Shown here: positions 27,200 to 36,118 of the stretch, in pieces
Numbering within the stretch: the first letter of the stretch is position 1
Layout of the letters: each line of letters begins with the position of its first letter
NCBI GenBank assembly: GCA_029239365.1
Contig: JAQZBA010000006.1
Coordinates: 1 to 36,473, forward strand
Length of the DNA: 36,473 bases
Reading direction: 5' to 3'
DNA from: Herbinix sp.
GTDB lineage: Bacteria > Bacillota > Clostridia > Lachnospirales > Lachnospiraceae
Translations under genes and position numbers: made by a program
The notes under the pieces: generated by a model
Database searches by the model: none
What the model was told of the DNA's origin: nothing
The model's input: the letters and a program-made list of their open reading frames with translations, nothing else

Positions 27200-28111
27200 C
27201 TATCTGCTCATTACATTTCGCTTTCTTTGTAGTAACGCTGCTATTCCTATGAAGATTATACCACTAATTACCAAAAATGCTATCTTAATTGTTGTAGAGA
27301 TCGCCTCTCCCTCATATAAGATTGTAATTCCCATATATTCCTTATAACCATTCATTAACTCTTCTGGACAATTGGTAAAGGTCTTCGCCAGTATATCCTT
27401 TGTTAGCAAGTCACGCATAAAGGAGCAGCCATGTAGCAGCGGAAAGCATTTCAGCACATTTTGCACCCGCTCCGGAAGCATTCCCATAGGAAGATAGATT
27501 CCCGCAATAAATCCCACCAGTGTTCCAATGATCGTACTTAATCCGCCAAATGCACTCTGGCTATGAACAAAGTTAGCAATTAGGAACACCATCGTTGCTG
27601 AGGTAAATACATTTAACACAATATAGAGGAATACCTTGCCAAGTATCGCTATCGGTAACATGATCCCACCTGTAGCCACGATATAAGCTTCTCCGATGAT
27701 AATGGTGAGACTGCACATAATAATTCCCATAGCAATTGCTGCGATAATATAGCTAAACACGAAAATCCAACGACTTACCGGCGCCACATAGAAGCTGGAT
27801 AGTCTTTTCTGAGCTTCATCCTCAACCATAATACCAACCATGGACAGTGTAATCGTGATGGAGTTCACTACTACGATACCTGCTAAAGTCCAAAGCATTA
27901 CAAGCTGCTCTGCATTCGAGCGATCAAGTACCGTATCTCTCTCTCCGCCGTATTCATTCAACAGGTTAAGAACACTATCGGCATTCATCTTGCCGAGGAA
28001 AACCACCATAAGTCCAATAATAATCAACATAGATAATAATGAGAAGAATATATTGGAACGATCTCTGGTATAAACTAATATATTTCGTTTGACTAATCTA
28101 AATAATAACAT
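27200..28111 (-). CDS. ABC-2 type transporter permease
   Basis: 303 aa, six TM segments, 'LPIAILGKVFLYIVLNVFTSATMVFLIANF...GTLVGFIAGIYLPMGMLPERVQNVLKCFPLLHG'; adjacent to ATPase. Confidence 0.9.
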   Translation of the reverse strand: MLLFRLVKRNILVYTRDRSNIFFSLLSMLIIIGLMVVFLGKMNADSVLNLLNEYGGERDTVLDRSNAEQLVMLWTLAGIVVVNSITITLSMVGIMVEDEAQKRLSSFYVAPVSRWIFVFSYIIAAIAMGIIMCSLTIIIGEAYIVATGGIMLPIAILGKVFLYIVLNVFTSATMVFLIANFVHSQSAFGGLSTIIGTLVGFIAGIYLPMGMLPERVQNVLKCFPLLHGCSFMRDLLTKDILAKTFTNCPEELMNGYKEYMGITILYEGEAISTTIKIAFLVISGIIFIGIAALLQRKRNVMSR

Positions 28112-28126
28112 TTTATATTACCTCCT

Positions 28127-29035
28127 CTATAAGCTCTTTCCTGTGATATTTAGGAATACATCATCCATGGTTCCTTGGATTAGTTCAAAGGATTTTAGTT
28201 TATCCTTTACTTTGTTCAGTAGCTCTAAGCCGTACATAGAATCCGGGATGATAACTCGGATATGATTACTTCTATTCTCGAAGGAGAGCTTTTCCTCCTG
28301 CAACTGCTTAGCCATCTCATCCTTATCCTCCGGCACCAGCTTCAGGATATCCTGGGCATGCAGCTGCTTCAGTTCGGAAGGTGTTCCATTTGCCACAAGC
28401 TTGCCTGCCTCCATGATGGAGATGTACCCCGCTTTGGCTGCTTCCTCCATGTAGTGTGTTGTCAGGAATACAGTCATACTGTCTTCCTTTCTCAACCTCT
28501 CTACACTCTCCCAAACATTCTGCCTGGTCTGAGGATCCAATCCGGTCGTAGGCTCATCTAGGAATAATAACTCCGGCCGATTCATTAATGCCTTCGCTAT
28601 CTCACAGCGTCTCTTCTGTCCACCGGATAGCTTCCTGAATTGTCTGTTCAACACATCCCCTATATCAAGAATATCACAGACGTAATCAAGATTCTTATGG
28701 ATGGAGCTTGTGCGGCTGTCATAGAGAGATGCTCTTGTAATCAAGTTCTCCTTAATCGTTAACCGGTTATCCAAAGTATTATCCTGGAATACTACCCCGA
28801 TTTTACTACGAATCTTTTGATCCTCTTTTCCTAACTTATATCCACACACATATGCTTCACCTTCGGTACTGCCGAGTAAGGTGCACAGTATATTGATCGT
28901 TGTAGATTTACCAGCTCCATTTACACCGAGAAATCCATAAAGTTGCCCCTTCTTCACCCTGAAGCTGATGTCATCCACTGCTTTTACCTCAGTGAACTGC
29001 TTCCGTAGATTTTTTACTATTATGATATCCTCCAT
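28127..29035 (-). CDS. ABC transporter ATP-binding protein
   Basis: 'GFLGVNGAGKSTTINIL', 'LSGGQKRRCEIAKAL', 'LLFLDEPTTGLDPQTR'; start placed at ATG 29035 (MEDIIIVKNL) rather than 29065. Confidence 0.95.
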   Translation of the reverse strand: MEDIIIVKNLRKQFTEVKAVDDISFRVKKGQLYGFLGVNGAGKSTTINILCTLLGSTEGEAYVCGYKLGKEDQKIRSKIGVVFQDNTLDNRLTIKENLITRASLYDSRTSSIHKNLDYVCDILDIGDVLNRQFRKLSGGQKRRCEIAKALMNRPELLFLDEPTTGLDPQTRQNVWESVERLRKEDSMTVFLTTHYMEEAAKAGYISIMEAGKLVANGTPSELKQLHAQDILKLVPEDKDEMAKQLQEEKLSFENRSNHIRVIIPDSMYGLELLNKVKDKLKSFELIQGTMDDVFLNITGKSL

Positions 29036-29167
29036 ATTACTCCCTACCTTTCTATCTCTTATCATCTTATAATCAGGCTTATTGAGCCTTAATCAATGGC
29101 CAATTCCTTGTGCCCTCTGTTGTTATGAGTGTATTCCGGATGGGAAATTAATGCAATAGCATCGGAT

Positions 29168-29199
29168 GTAAGTTGCAATTATGAAAAGGTAAGTTGCAA
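29168..29199. promoter_or_regulatory. Candidate LytTR operator: direct repeats GTAAGTTGCAA
   Basis: GTAAGTTGCAA at 29168-29178 and again at 29189-29199: identical 11-mers with 21-bp start-to-start spacing, upstream of the ABC-LytTR-DUF3021 operon. Confidence 0.55.
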
Positions 29200-29285
29200 A
29201 AATACAGCTTAAGTGAACTCTCAAAACTACCTATAATTTGTAATTATCGTAAATTAGTGGTATCCATTTTCCACTATATCCTTTA

Positions 29286-29400
29286 TGATTAACATAGTGA
29301 GCATAATGCAAGCTTGCTTGTAAGTATGCGATCGGAGTGAACGATCATGAATACGCTCTATATTCATGATATAGTGATTAACGTAGTGAGCATACTGCAA
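29286..29400. repeat. Direct repeat pair flanking an inverted repeat
   Basis: TGATTAACATAGTGAGCATAATGCAA (29286-29311) and TGATTAACGTAGTGAGCATACTGCAA (29375-29400), 24/26 identical; between them ATCATGAATA...TATTCATGAT inverted repeat (about 29344-29370). Confidence 0.8.
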
Positions 29401-29448
29401 ATTAAAGTTTTCACCCATAAAAGTTGGATTCATAGGAGGGCGAGTCAC

Positions 29449-30021
29449 ATGAAAGTATTGTTGCTATTAGCCAAAGGCTTCGAAACAATGGAGTTTAGCG
29501 TCTTTGTTGATGTGTTGGGATGGGCCAGAAATGACTTTGGATGCCAGATAGAGGTTGATACCTGTGGTTTTCAGAAAGAAGTAATCAGTACCTTTCATAT
29601 TCCGGTACTCGTAGATAAGACTTTAGATGAAATCAATTGCCATGAATATGATGCGCTGGCTATTCCCGGTGGCTTCGAAGAATTCGGCTTCTATGAGGAC
29701 GCCTACGATGAACGGTTTCTCCATCTGATACGGGAATTTGACAGGCAGCATAAGATCATCGCTACCATCTGTGTTGCTGCCTTACCCTTGGGCAAAAGCG
29801 GAGTTCTAAAGAACCGACGGGCAACCACCTATCACCTGAGAGACGGCTACCGTCAAAAGCAATTAGCACAATTTCAAGTTGATGAACCTATCGTAATCGA
29901 TCATAATATTATCACCTCCTACTGTCCTCAGACAGCTCCTGACGTAGCCTTTCAGTTGTTGGAGATGTTAACCTCAACGGACCAGATGGAAGCTGTAAAG
30001 AAAGCGATGGGGTTTAAATGA
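29449..30021 (+). CDS. DJ-1/PfpI family protein
   Basis: 'MKVLLLLAKGFETMEFSVFVDVLGWAR...YDALAIPGGFEEFGFYEDAYDERFLHLIREFDRQHKIIATICVAALPLGKSGVLKNRRATTY'; start at ATG 29449 behind GGAGGG (ORF track 29347). Confidence 0.9.
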   Translation: MKVLLLLAKGFETMEFSVFVDVLGWARNDFGCQIEVDTCGFQKEVISTFHIPVLVDKTLDEINCHEYDALAIPGGFEEFGFYEDAYDERFLHLIREFDRQHKIIATICVAALPLGKSGVLKNRRATTYHLRDGYRQKQLAQFQVDEPIVIDHNIITSYCPQTAPDVAFQLLEMLTSTDQMEAVKKAMGFK

Positions 30022-30854
30022 CTATGAAGAATCTAATACGACTTACAGATTATTCAATTAATGATATAACTAATATCTTTACAATAGCAGATCGCATATC
30101 ACAAGGTGAATTCAAGGATTTCTTAACAGATAGTACGATATTATTATTCTTTCCTGCTGCGAGTATAAGAACAAGAGTAACCTTTGAAAAAGGAATTCAG
30201 CAACTGGGTGGAAATACGATTCTTTTTCCAAGTGACGCCTTGGACAAAAAGGAAGCTATTAAAGATGTCATCGGCTATCTTAATAATTGGGCCGATGGAA
30301 TTATTGTTCGACATAATGATATTACTAAGCTTGATGAAATGGCAAGGCATTCAACCGTTCCCGTGATTAATGCTATGACCGGCGTCAATCACCCCTGTGA
30401 GGTGCTATCTGATTTATATTCCTTGTCAAAACGAAGAACAGATTATCTGGAGGCAAAGTATTTATTTATCGGTGAAAAGGGAAATATCGGATTAGCCTGG
30501 CAGGAAGCCTCTAAAGTTCTTGGGTTTTCGTTAACACAAAGTTGCCCTGTAGGTTATGAAATGGATCATATCCCGGTAGAGTATGATATTCATAAAGCAG
30601 TTCAGGGTAAGGACATAATTCTAACAGATTCCCTAAGAAAAGAGATGATCAAAGACTTTAATAATTATCAGGTAACGCTTACTTTGCTTGATAAAGCCAA
30701 TCCCAATGTACTTTTTAATCCATGCCCTCCCTTCTTCCGAGGAGAAGAGGTAACAGATGAGGTAATACAAAGCGAATATTTTGTTGGTTATCAATTTAAG
30801 AGTACACTAATAGAGATTCAACAAGCAATTATTATTTATAATATGATGAGCTAA
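30018..30854 (+). CDS. Divergent aspartate/ornithine carbamoyltransferase superfamily protein
   Basis: 'SIRTRVTFEKGIQQLGGN' (SxRTR carbamoyl-phosphate motif), 'HPCEVLSDLYS' (HPCQ-like), 'LFNPCPPFFRGEEVTDEV' in place of HCLP/HPGPxNRG; overlaps the DJ-1 gene by ATGA. Confidence 0.8.
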   Translation: MTMKNLIRLTDYSINDITNIFTIADRISQGEFKDFLTDSTILLFFPAASIRTRVTFEKGIQQLGGNTILFPSDALDKKEAIKDVIGYLNNWADGIIVRHNDITKLDEMARHSTVPVINAMTGVNHPCEVLSDLYSLSKRRTDYLEAKYLFIGEKGNIGLAWQEASKVLGFSLTQSCPVGYEMDHIPVEYDIHKAVQGKDIILTDSLRKEMIKDFNNYQVTLTLLDKANPNVLFNPCPPFFRGEEVTDEVIQSEYFVGYQFKSTLIEIQQAIIIYNMMS

Positions 30855-30870
30855 TATATTGGAGGCTATT

Positions 30871-31383
30871 ATGAAATTAATCAGAACAATAACAGATCAA
30901 GATTTTCTTGCTTCCAACCTCATGTCAGAAGCCAAGCCAAGAGATACGGTAAGAACCTTATTATTTAATGAAGAAGGCAAAATAGCCGTGATGCATGTCT
31001 CCAGATACCAGCTCTATTCCTTTCCTGGCGGAGGTGTTGAATCAGGGGAAAGTCTAGAAGAGGCCCTTAAGAGAGAAATCCTTGAGGAAACCGGCTGTTG
31101 CTGCGAGATTATTCAGGAATTAGGGTATATCAAAGAAAACCGAGGACTCCTGGACTATACTCAACAGTCTTATTATTATGTCACCCAGAAACTCGGTGAA
31201 GCTCAGAAACCAATATTAACAATTACTGAGGTGAATAACGGAACCAGCTATGCTTGGTATGAGATAAACGAAGTAATGAATTTGCTTATGCTAACTGCAC
31301 ATGAAACCCTGCAGCAGAAATACTTACAGGCGAGAGATCTTGCAGCATTGGAGGAGTACCTTACTATTGTAAAAGGGAATTGA
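30871..31383 (+). CDS. Nudix hydrolase
   Basis: Nudix box 'GGGVESGESLEEALKREILEETGC'; start at ATG 30871 behind GGAGG (ORF track begins at TTG 30859). Confidence 0.9.
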   Translation: MKLIRTITDQDFLASNLMSEAKPRDTVRTLLFNEEGKIAVMHVSRYQLYSFPGGGVESGESLEEALKREILEETGCCCEIIQELGYIKENRGLLDYTQQSYYYVTQKLGEAQKPILTITEVNNGTSYAWYEINEVMNLLMLTAHETLQQKYLQARDLAALEEYLTIVKGN

Positions 31384-31432
31384 GCCTGTACCAAGAAGAT
31401 ATGGTATCTTCTTGGTACAGGCTCAATTCCCT
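31374..31432. repeat. Perfect 28-bp inverted repeat with 3-nt loop overlapping the Nudix stop codon
   Basis: AGGGAATTGAGCCTGTACCAAGAAGATA-TGG-TATCTTCTTGGTACAGGCTCAATTCCCT; no T-run directly after. Confidence 0.9.
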
Positions 31433-31535
31433 CTGTTATATAGAATCCATAATTATTTTTTGATTAGGGTCCTTGAGATTCAGACTGATGAATCAATTAA
31501 TATAAACCTAATCCTATTACTTCTATCCGTTAAAG

Positions 31536-32963
31536 CTAGAATTTTCTCTTAGGAATAGTAATAATGAAGCTCGAACCTTTCTTAAACTGGGAATGTATCT
31601 TAATCTTACCTGTATGGGCAAGAATAATTAACTTCGCTAAGGATAATCCAAGTCCATGCCCGCTGATATTCTGGTTTCTTACATGATCCGAGCGGTAGAA
31701 GCGATTGAAGATATGGTCAATGTCTTTCTTCGTCATACCGATACCTGTATCCGAAACCGTAATGACACAGTCATCATTCATCTTCTGGCATTTGATCGTA
31801 ATCTCGTCCCCGTCCTTGGAATATTTCACAGCATTATCAATAAAGATACGAATTGCCTGCTTCAGTGCCTGCTTGTCCCCGTAGACAATGACATCCTCCA
31901 TAATTGGATTATTAATGATCCGGTTACCTGCAACCAGCTTGGTCTCCCTCACCATATCCTCAACTAACGGACGCATATTAAAGCGCTTCTTTGTTAATTT
32001 TAATGTCTTCTTATCATGTCTGGATAGGAAGAGAAGCTTCTCTACCAGATCCTGCATCGATCTTGCTTCATTTTGGATCGCTTCAATTGATTCCTGGAGT
32101 ACTTCTTCATTCGTACTACCCCAACGGTTCAACATATTAATGTAGCCTTGGATTACCGCAATGGGAGTACGTAGCTCATGGGATGCATCCGATACAAATT
32201 GCTTCTGGCTCTCATAAGAGGTCTCTATTCGATCCAGCATTGCATTGATGACATTGGCAAGATCCTTTAACTCATTCTTGGTGCCTTCTACATTCAATCG
32301 TTCACTATGAAGATTATTCACGGTCAAGCGATTCGCTGTCGCTGACATTACTCGAATAGGCTCTAAGAGCTTTATGTCACTTCGTTTTCCCTTACGGATA
32401 ATCGACGCAACAATGACAAGATAAAGGAGCAACAGTTTCCATGCAATTGCTATGAAACGTTCATAACTGTCTGTCAGATTGTATTGAAATCTTCCCACAT
32501 AATCCTTGTTCCTCACAGAGAAGTTCCGGTCATCATTAATCACTATGGCGTATCTTGCATTTGTGAGGTCCATATGAATTCCATAGAAGAATTCCGTCGT
32601 CCCCCTTGGTTTATATGCAATATCATCATAGATCTTTTCCATAGAGACTTTATTTTGTATCCTCATAGAAAAACCTTGTGTACTATATGGATTAAGAAGA
32701 TTCTCATCTCCCCGGGCTTCAACACTTTTAATAATATCCTCGGACATCTTCTCATAAGCATCCTTCTCAGATGACATGAAAATCAAGAAGAAACCGAACA
32801 TAAGCAGGACACCATGAGTTACGAACAATTTTAAATATGCCATTGAAATACGAAATGCCATAGAAAGCCGGAAGTTACTTAACCATTCCTCCCGTTTTCT
32901 ACGAAAGGGGAGGACCGTTCTTCGTAGGAACGTTCTTATCGCTTCCAATAATATTTTACTCAT
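31536..32963 (-). CDS. Sensor histidine kinase
   Basis: 475 aa; two TMs, HAMP-like region, 'FVSDASHELRTPIAVIQGYINML', 'DNAVKYSKDGDEITI', 'SDTGIGMTKKDIDHIFNRFYR', 'GHGLGLSLAK'. Confidence 0.95.
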   Translation of the reverse strand: MSKILLEAIRTFLRRTVLPFRRKREEWLSNFRLSMAFRISMAYLKLFVTHGVLLMFGFFLIFMSSEKDAYEKMSEDIIKSVEARGDENLLNPYSTQGFSMRIQNKVSMEKIYDDIAYKPRGTTEFFYGIHMDLTNARYAIVINDDRNFSVRNKDYVGRFQYNLTDSYERFIAIAWKLLLLYLVIVASIIRKGKRSDIKLLEPIRVMSATANRLTVNNLHSERLNVEGTKNELKDLANVINAMLDRIETSYESQKQFVSDASHELRTPIAVIQGYINMLNRWGSTNEEVLQESIEAIQNEARSMQDLVEKLLFLSRHDKKTLKLTKKRFNMRPLVEDMVRETKLVAGNRIINNPIMEDVIVYGDKQALKQAIRIFIDNAVKYSKDGDEITIKCQKMNDDCVITVSDTGIGMTKKDIDHIFNRFYRSDHVRNQNISGHGLGLSLAKLIILAHTGKIKIHSQFKKGSSFIITIPKRKF

Positions 32964-32971
32964 TTATGTTT

Positions 32972-32994
32972 AGGCGAAAGCAAAAGCTTCGCCT
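32972..32994 (-). repeat. Short intercistronic hairpin between response regulator and kinase genes
   Basis: AGGCGAAAGC-AAAA-GCTTCGCCT inverted repeat just upstream of the kinase start. Confidence 0.5.
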
Positions 32995-33021
32995 TCCTCC
33001 CTCTAGTCGGTAATCTGTCAA

Positions 33022-33699
33022 TTAGTCCTTGATAATATAGCCAACACCGCGAACCGTTGAGATTAAGTGGATACCGTATTTCTCATCGATTTTCTGTCTA
33101 AGATAGCGGATATATACATCAACTACATTGGTATCACCGAAGTATTCATAATCCCATACATTATTCAAGAGCTGCTCTCTGGTTAATGCAATATTCTTAT
33201 TGCGCATCATATATTCGATAAGCTCATATTCCTTCTTCGTTAATATTAGTTCTTCCTCACCGTAGAAAGCGCTGTGACTCATAAGATTCAAAGTGACTCC
33301 GCCAATCTGTAGCAGATCCCCCTTCGCCTCAACCGTATGTTTCTTGCGATTTAAAGCTACCCTAATTCTAGCCAGAAGTTCTTCAATCGCAAAAGGCTTA
33401 GTCATATAATCATCCGCGCCGGTATCCAGTCCTGCAACCTTATCCGTTACATCATCCTTCGCAGTGAGCATAATAATCGGAACCTGCGATTCAAGGCGGA
33501 TTCTACGGCATACTTCAATACCATTTAAGCCCGGAAGCATAATATCCAGAATTACCATATCAACATTATCCTTCAATGCCTTCTCAAGTCCTGTTCGTCC
33601 ATCTGCAGCAAGCAATACTTCATAGCCCTCATGCTTTAGCTCCAGCTCCAGAAATCTTCCAATCTTAATCTCATCTTCAACAATTAATATCCTAGCCAC
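33022..33699 (-). CDS. OmpR/PhoB-family response regulator
   Basis: 'ARILIVEDEIKIGRFLELELKHEGYEVLLAADGRTGLEKAL...DMVILDIMLPGLNGIEVCRRIR' receiver and OmpR-type C-terminal 'YEYFGDTNVVDVYIRYLRQKIDEKYGIHLISTVRGVGYII'; start likely GTG 33699 behind GAGGAGG. Confidence 0.95.
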   Translation of the reverse strand: MARILIVEDEIKIGRFLELELKHEGYEVLLAADGRTGLEKALKDNVDMVILDIMLPGLNGIEVCRRIRLESQVPIIMLTAKDDVTDKVAGLDTGADDYMTKPFAIEELLARIRVALNRKKHTVEAKGDLLQIGGVTLNLMSHSAFYGEEELILTKKEYELIEYMMRNKNIALTREQLLNNVWDYEYFGDTNVVDVYIRYLRQKIDEKYGIHLISTVRGVGYIIKD

Positions 33700-33988
33700 C
33701 GTATGACCCTCCTCACACCATCTTAACCTATATGCCCCTATCAAAGTTTACACCATGTAATCCCATATACTCTGGTCACACAGGGTAAACATCAGCATCT
33801 TCTATCATTGTATCGGTTACTGCCAATTATTTCAATACATCTATATTAAAATTATATTAGAATACCGGTAGAGAAAGTTCAATCCTCTTCCATTAGAATT
33901 GCTTTCTATATAATTATTTAAAAATACGTGGTTTACCAATGATCTTGTCATAAATAACAAAGGGCATTTGCAGAATAGGTAGTAAAAA

Positions 33989-34036
33989 GAACAAGGAAGG
34001 ACAGTGTATTAAGAAGTATACTGTCCTTCCTTGTTC
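33989..34036 (-). terminator. Intrinsic terminator downstream of transketolase
   Basis: GAACAAGGAAGGACAGT ... ACTGTCCTTCCTTGTTC, with CTTTTTA on the minus strand after the stem. Confidence 0.85.
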
Positions 34037-34085
34037 ATAGGATGCAATTAGTTAAAAGCCTTTATGCTTTATTTAGATATTACTA

Positions 34086-36068
34086 TTATAATACACTTTT
34101 CACTGCCTTCACAACGTTCTCAGTTGTAAAGCCGAATTTCTTGAAGAGTGTTCCAGCCGGAGCAGATGCGCCAAAGCCCTTCATCGTAACTGTAGTTCCG
34201 TCAAGGCCAACATACTTGCCCCATCCGAAATCAGCACCGGCTTCCACTGCTACTCTTGCTCTTACCTTCTTAGGCAGGATGCTCTCCTTGTATTCGTCTG
34301 ACTGAGCCTCATATAAATCCATCGAAGGCATACTTACTACTCTTACGTCGATACCTTCTTTGCTAAGCTCCGCCTGAGCATTCACTCCAATCTCAACCTC
34401 AGAACCGCTTGCCAGGATGATTGCATCCGGAACTGACTTCTTAGCGTCAGAGATAATATAGCCACCCTTTAATGCTTCCTTTGAGGAACCTGCATACTGG
34501 GGAAGATTCTGACGGGTTAATACTAATGCGGTAGGTGTACCGGTAGAGGTTACCGCATAATACCAAGCAGCGATACACTCGGTAGCATCAGCCGGACGGA
34601 ATACGGTAAAGTTTGGCATAGCACGAAGCATTGCTAACTGTTCGATAGGCTCATGGGTAGGACCATCCTCGCCAACACCGATACTATCATGGGTAAGCAC
34701 GAAGGTTAAGGGAAGACCCATTAATGCGGAAAGTCTTGCCATCGGCTTAACATAATCACTAAATACGAAGAAGGTGGATACATAAGCTCTTAATCCGCCA
34801 TGAAGTGCAATACCGTTGCCGATCCCCGCCATAGCTAACTCTCTAACACCGAAGTGAAGGTTACGTCCGCCGTAATTCTCCTTTGCATAATCGCCCATAT
34901 CATTCATATAGGTCTTAGTGGATGGAGCAAGATCTGCTGCACCTCCGAATAAGTTGGGAAGAGTATTCTTTAAACGGTTAATAATCATTCCGGATAAGTT
35001 TCTGGTTGCATCCGGCTTATCCGTATATGCCCAGAAATCATCATTATCAATTAAATTCTTCGCAGCATTTACATCATGGTACTGATCCCATAATGCTTTC
35101 ATCTCAGGAAATGCCTTGCTATACTCAGCAAATAACTGTTTCCAGGATTCTTCTGCTTTAGCGCTCTCCTTAGCAAGAGCTTTATAGTTATCATAAACTT
35201 CCTCAGGAACGAAGAACGGTTCCTGGCTCGGCCATTCTAATTTTTCTTTTAATGCTTTAATATTGTCAGCACCCAGAGGTTCGCCATGAGCACTAGCCAT
35301 ACCTTCTCTCGGGCTTCCGAAGCCTATCTTAGTCTTAACAGTGATCATTGTAGGTCTGGAAAGATCAGCCTTAGCAGCTTCAATCGCAGCACCGATCTCT
35401 GCAAGATTGTTACCATCCTCAACAACTAAGGTCTGGAAACCATATGCTTCAAAACGTTTCTTAACATCTTCTGTGAATGCAATATTGGTACTTCCTTCGA
35501 TGGTAATCTTATTACTATCATATAATACGATTAATTTACCAAGACCTAAGGAGCCTGCTAAAGACATAGCTTCAGAGGTAATACCCTCCATCATACATCC
35601 ATCTCCGCCAAGTACATAGGTATAATGGTCAACTACCGGGAAGCCATCCTTATTAAACTTAGCTGCAAGATGAGTCTCGCCCATAGCCATACCTACTGCC
35701 ATAGCCATACCTGCACCAAGAGGTCCTGTGGTTGCTTCTACGCCAACCGTGTGACCATACTCCGGATGACCGGGTGTTAAGGAACCATCCTGACGGAAAC
35801 TAGCTAAATCTTCTGTAGTAAGACCATAACCGAATAAATGTAATAAGGAATATAACAGCATGGAACCATGTCCACCTGATAATACGAAACGATCTCTGTT
35901 ATCCCACTTCGGATTGGCCGGATTGTGTTTCATATGCTTAGCCCATAACTCATAAGCCATAGCTGCTGAACCTAATGGTAAACCTGGATGTCCCGAATTC
36001 GCTTTTTGAACGCCATCAGCGGATAATATTCTTATCGCATTTACTGACATTGTGTCGATGTTGCTCAT
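34086..36068 (-). CDS. tkt: Transketolase
   Basis: 660 aa; 'NAIRILSADGVQKANSGHPGLPLGSAAMAYELW', 'YVLGGDGCMMEGITSEAMSLAGSLGLGKLIVLYDSN', 'THDSIGVGEDGPTHEPIEQL'; SD AGGAGG. Confidence 0.98.
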   Translation of the reverse strand: MSNIDTMSVNAIRILSADGVQKANSGHPGLPLGSAAMAYELWAKHMKHNPANPKWDNRDRFVLSGGHGSMLLYSLLHLFGYGLTTEDLASFRQDGSLTPGHPEYGHTVGVEATTGPLGAGMAMAVGMAMGETHLAAKFNKDGFPVVDHYTYVLGGDGCMMEGITSEAMSLAGSLGLGKLIVLYDSNKITIEGSTNIAFTEDVKKRFEAYGFQTLVVEDGNNLAEIGAAIEAAKADLSRPTMITVKTKIGFGSPREGMASAHGEPLGADNIKALKEKLEWPSQEPFFVPEEVYDNYKALAKESAKAEESWKQLFAEYSKAFPEMKALWDQYHDVNAAKNLIDNDDFWAYTDKPDATRNLSGMIINRLKNTLPNLFGGAADLAPSTKTYMNDMGDYAKENYGGRNLHFGVRELAMAGIGNGIALHGGLRAYVSTFFVFSDYVKPMARLSALMGLPLTFVLTHDSIGVGEDGPTHEPIEQLAMLRAMPNFTVFRPADATECIAAWYYAVTSTGTPTALVLTRQNLPQYAGSSKEALKGGYIISDAKKSVPDAIILASGSEVEIGVNAQAELSKEGIDVRVVSMPSMDLYEAQSDEYKESILPKKVRARVAVEAGADFGWGKYVGLDGTTVTMKGFGASAPAGTLFKKFGFTTENVVKAVKSVL

Positions 36069-36118
36069 TGTAGATCCTCCTTAAAATAATAAATTGTATA
36101 GTTTTTATTGCCCCTTAT

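Noticed and set aside
29254-29448. 64-aa minus-strand ORF in the DJ-1/ABC intergenic region
   Set aside because: It is made up largely of the direct repeats and palindrome, has no SD or recognisable family and overlaps the DJ-1 start region; more likely regulatory or repeat DNA.
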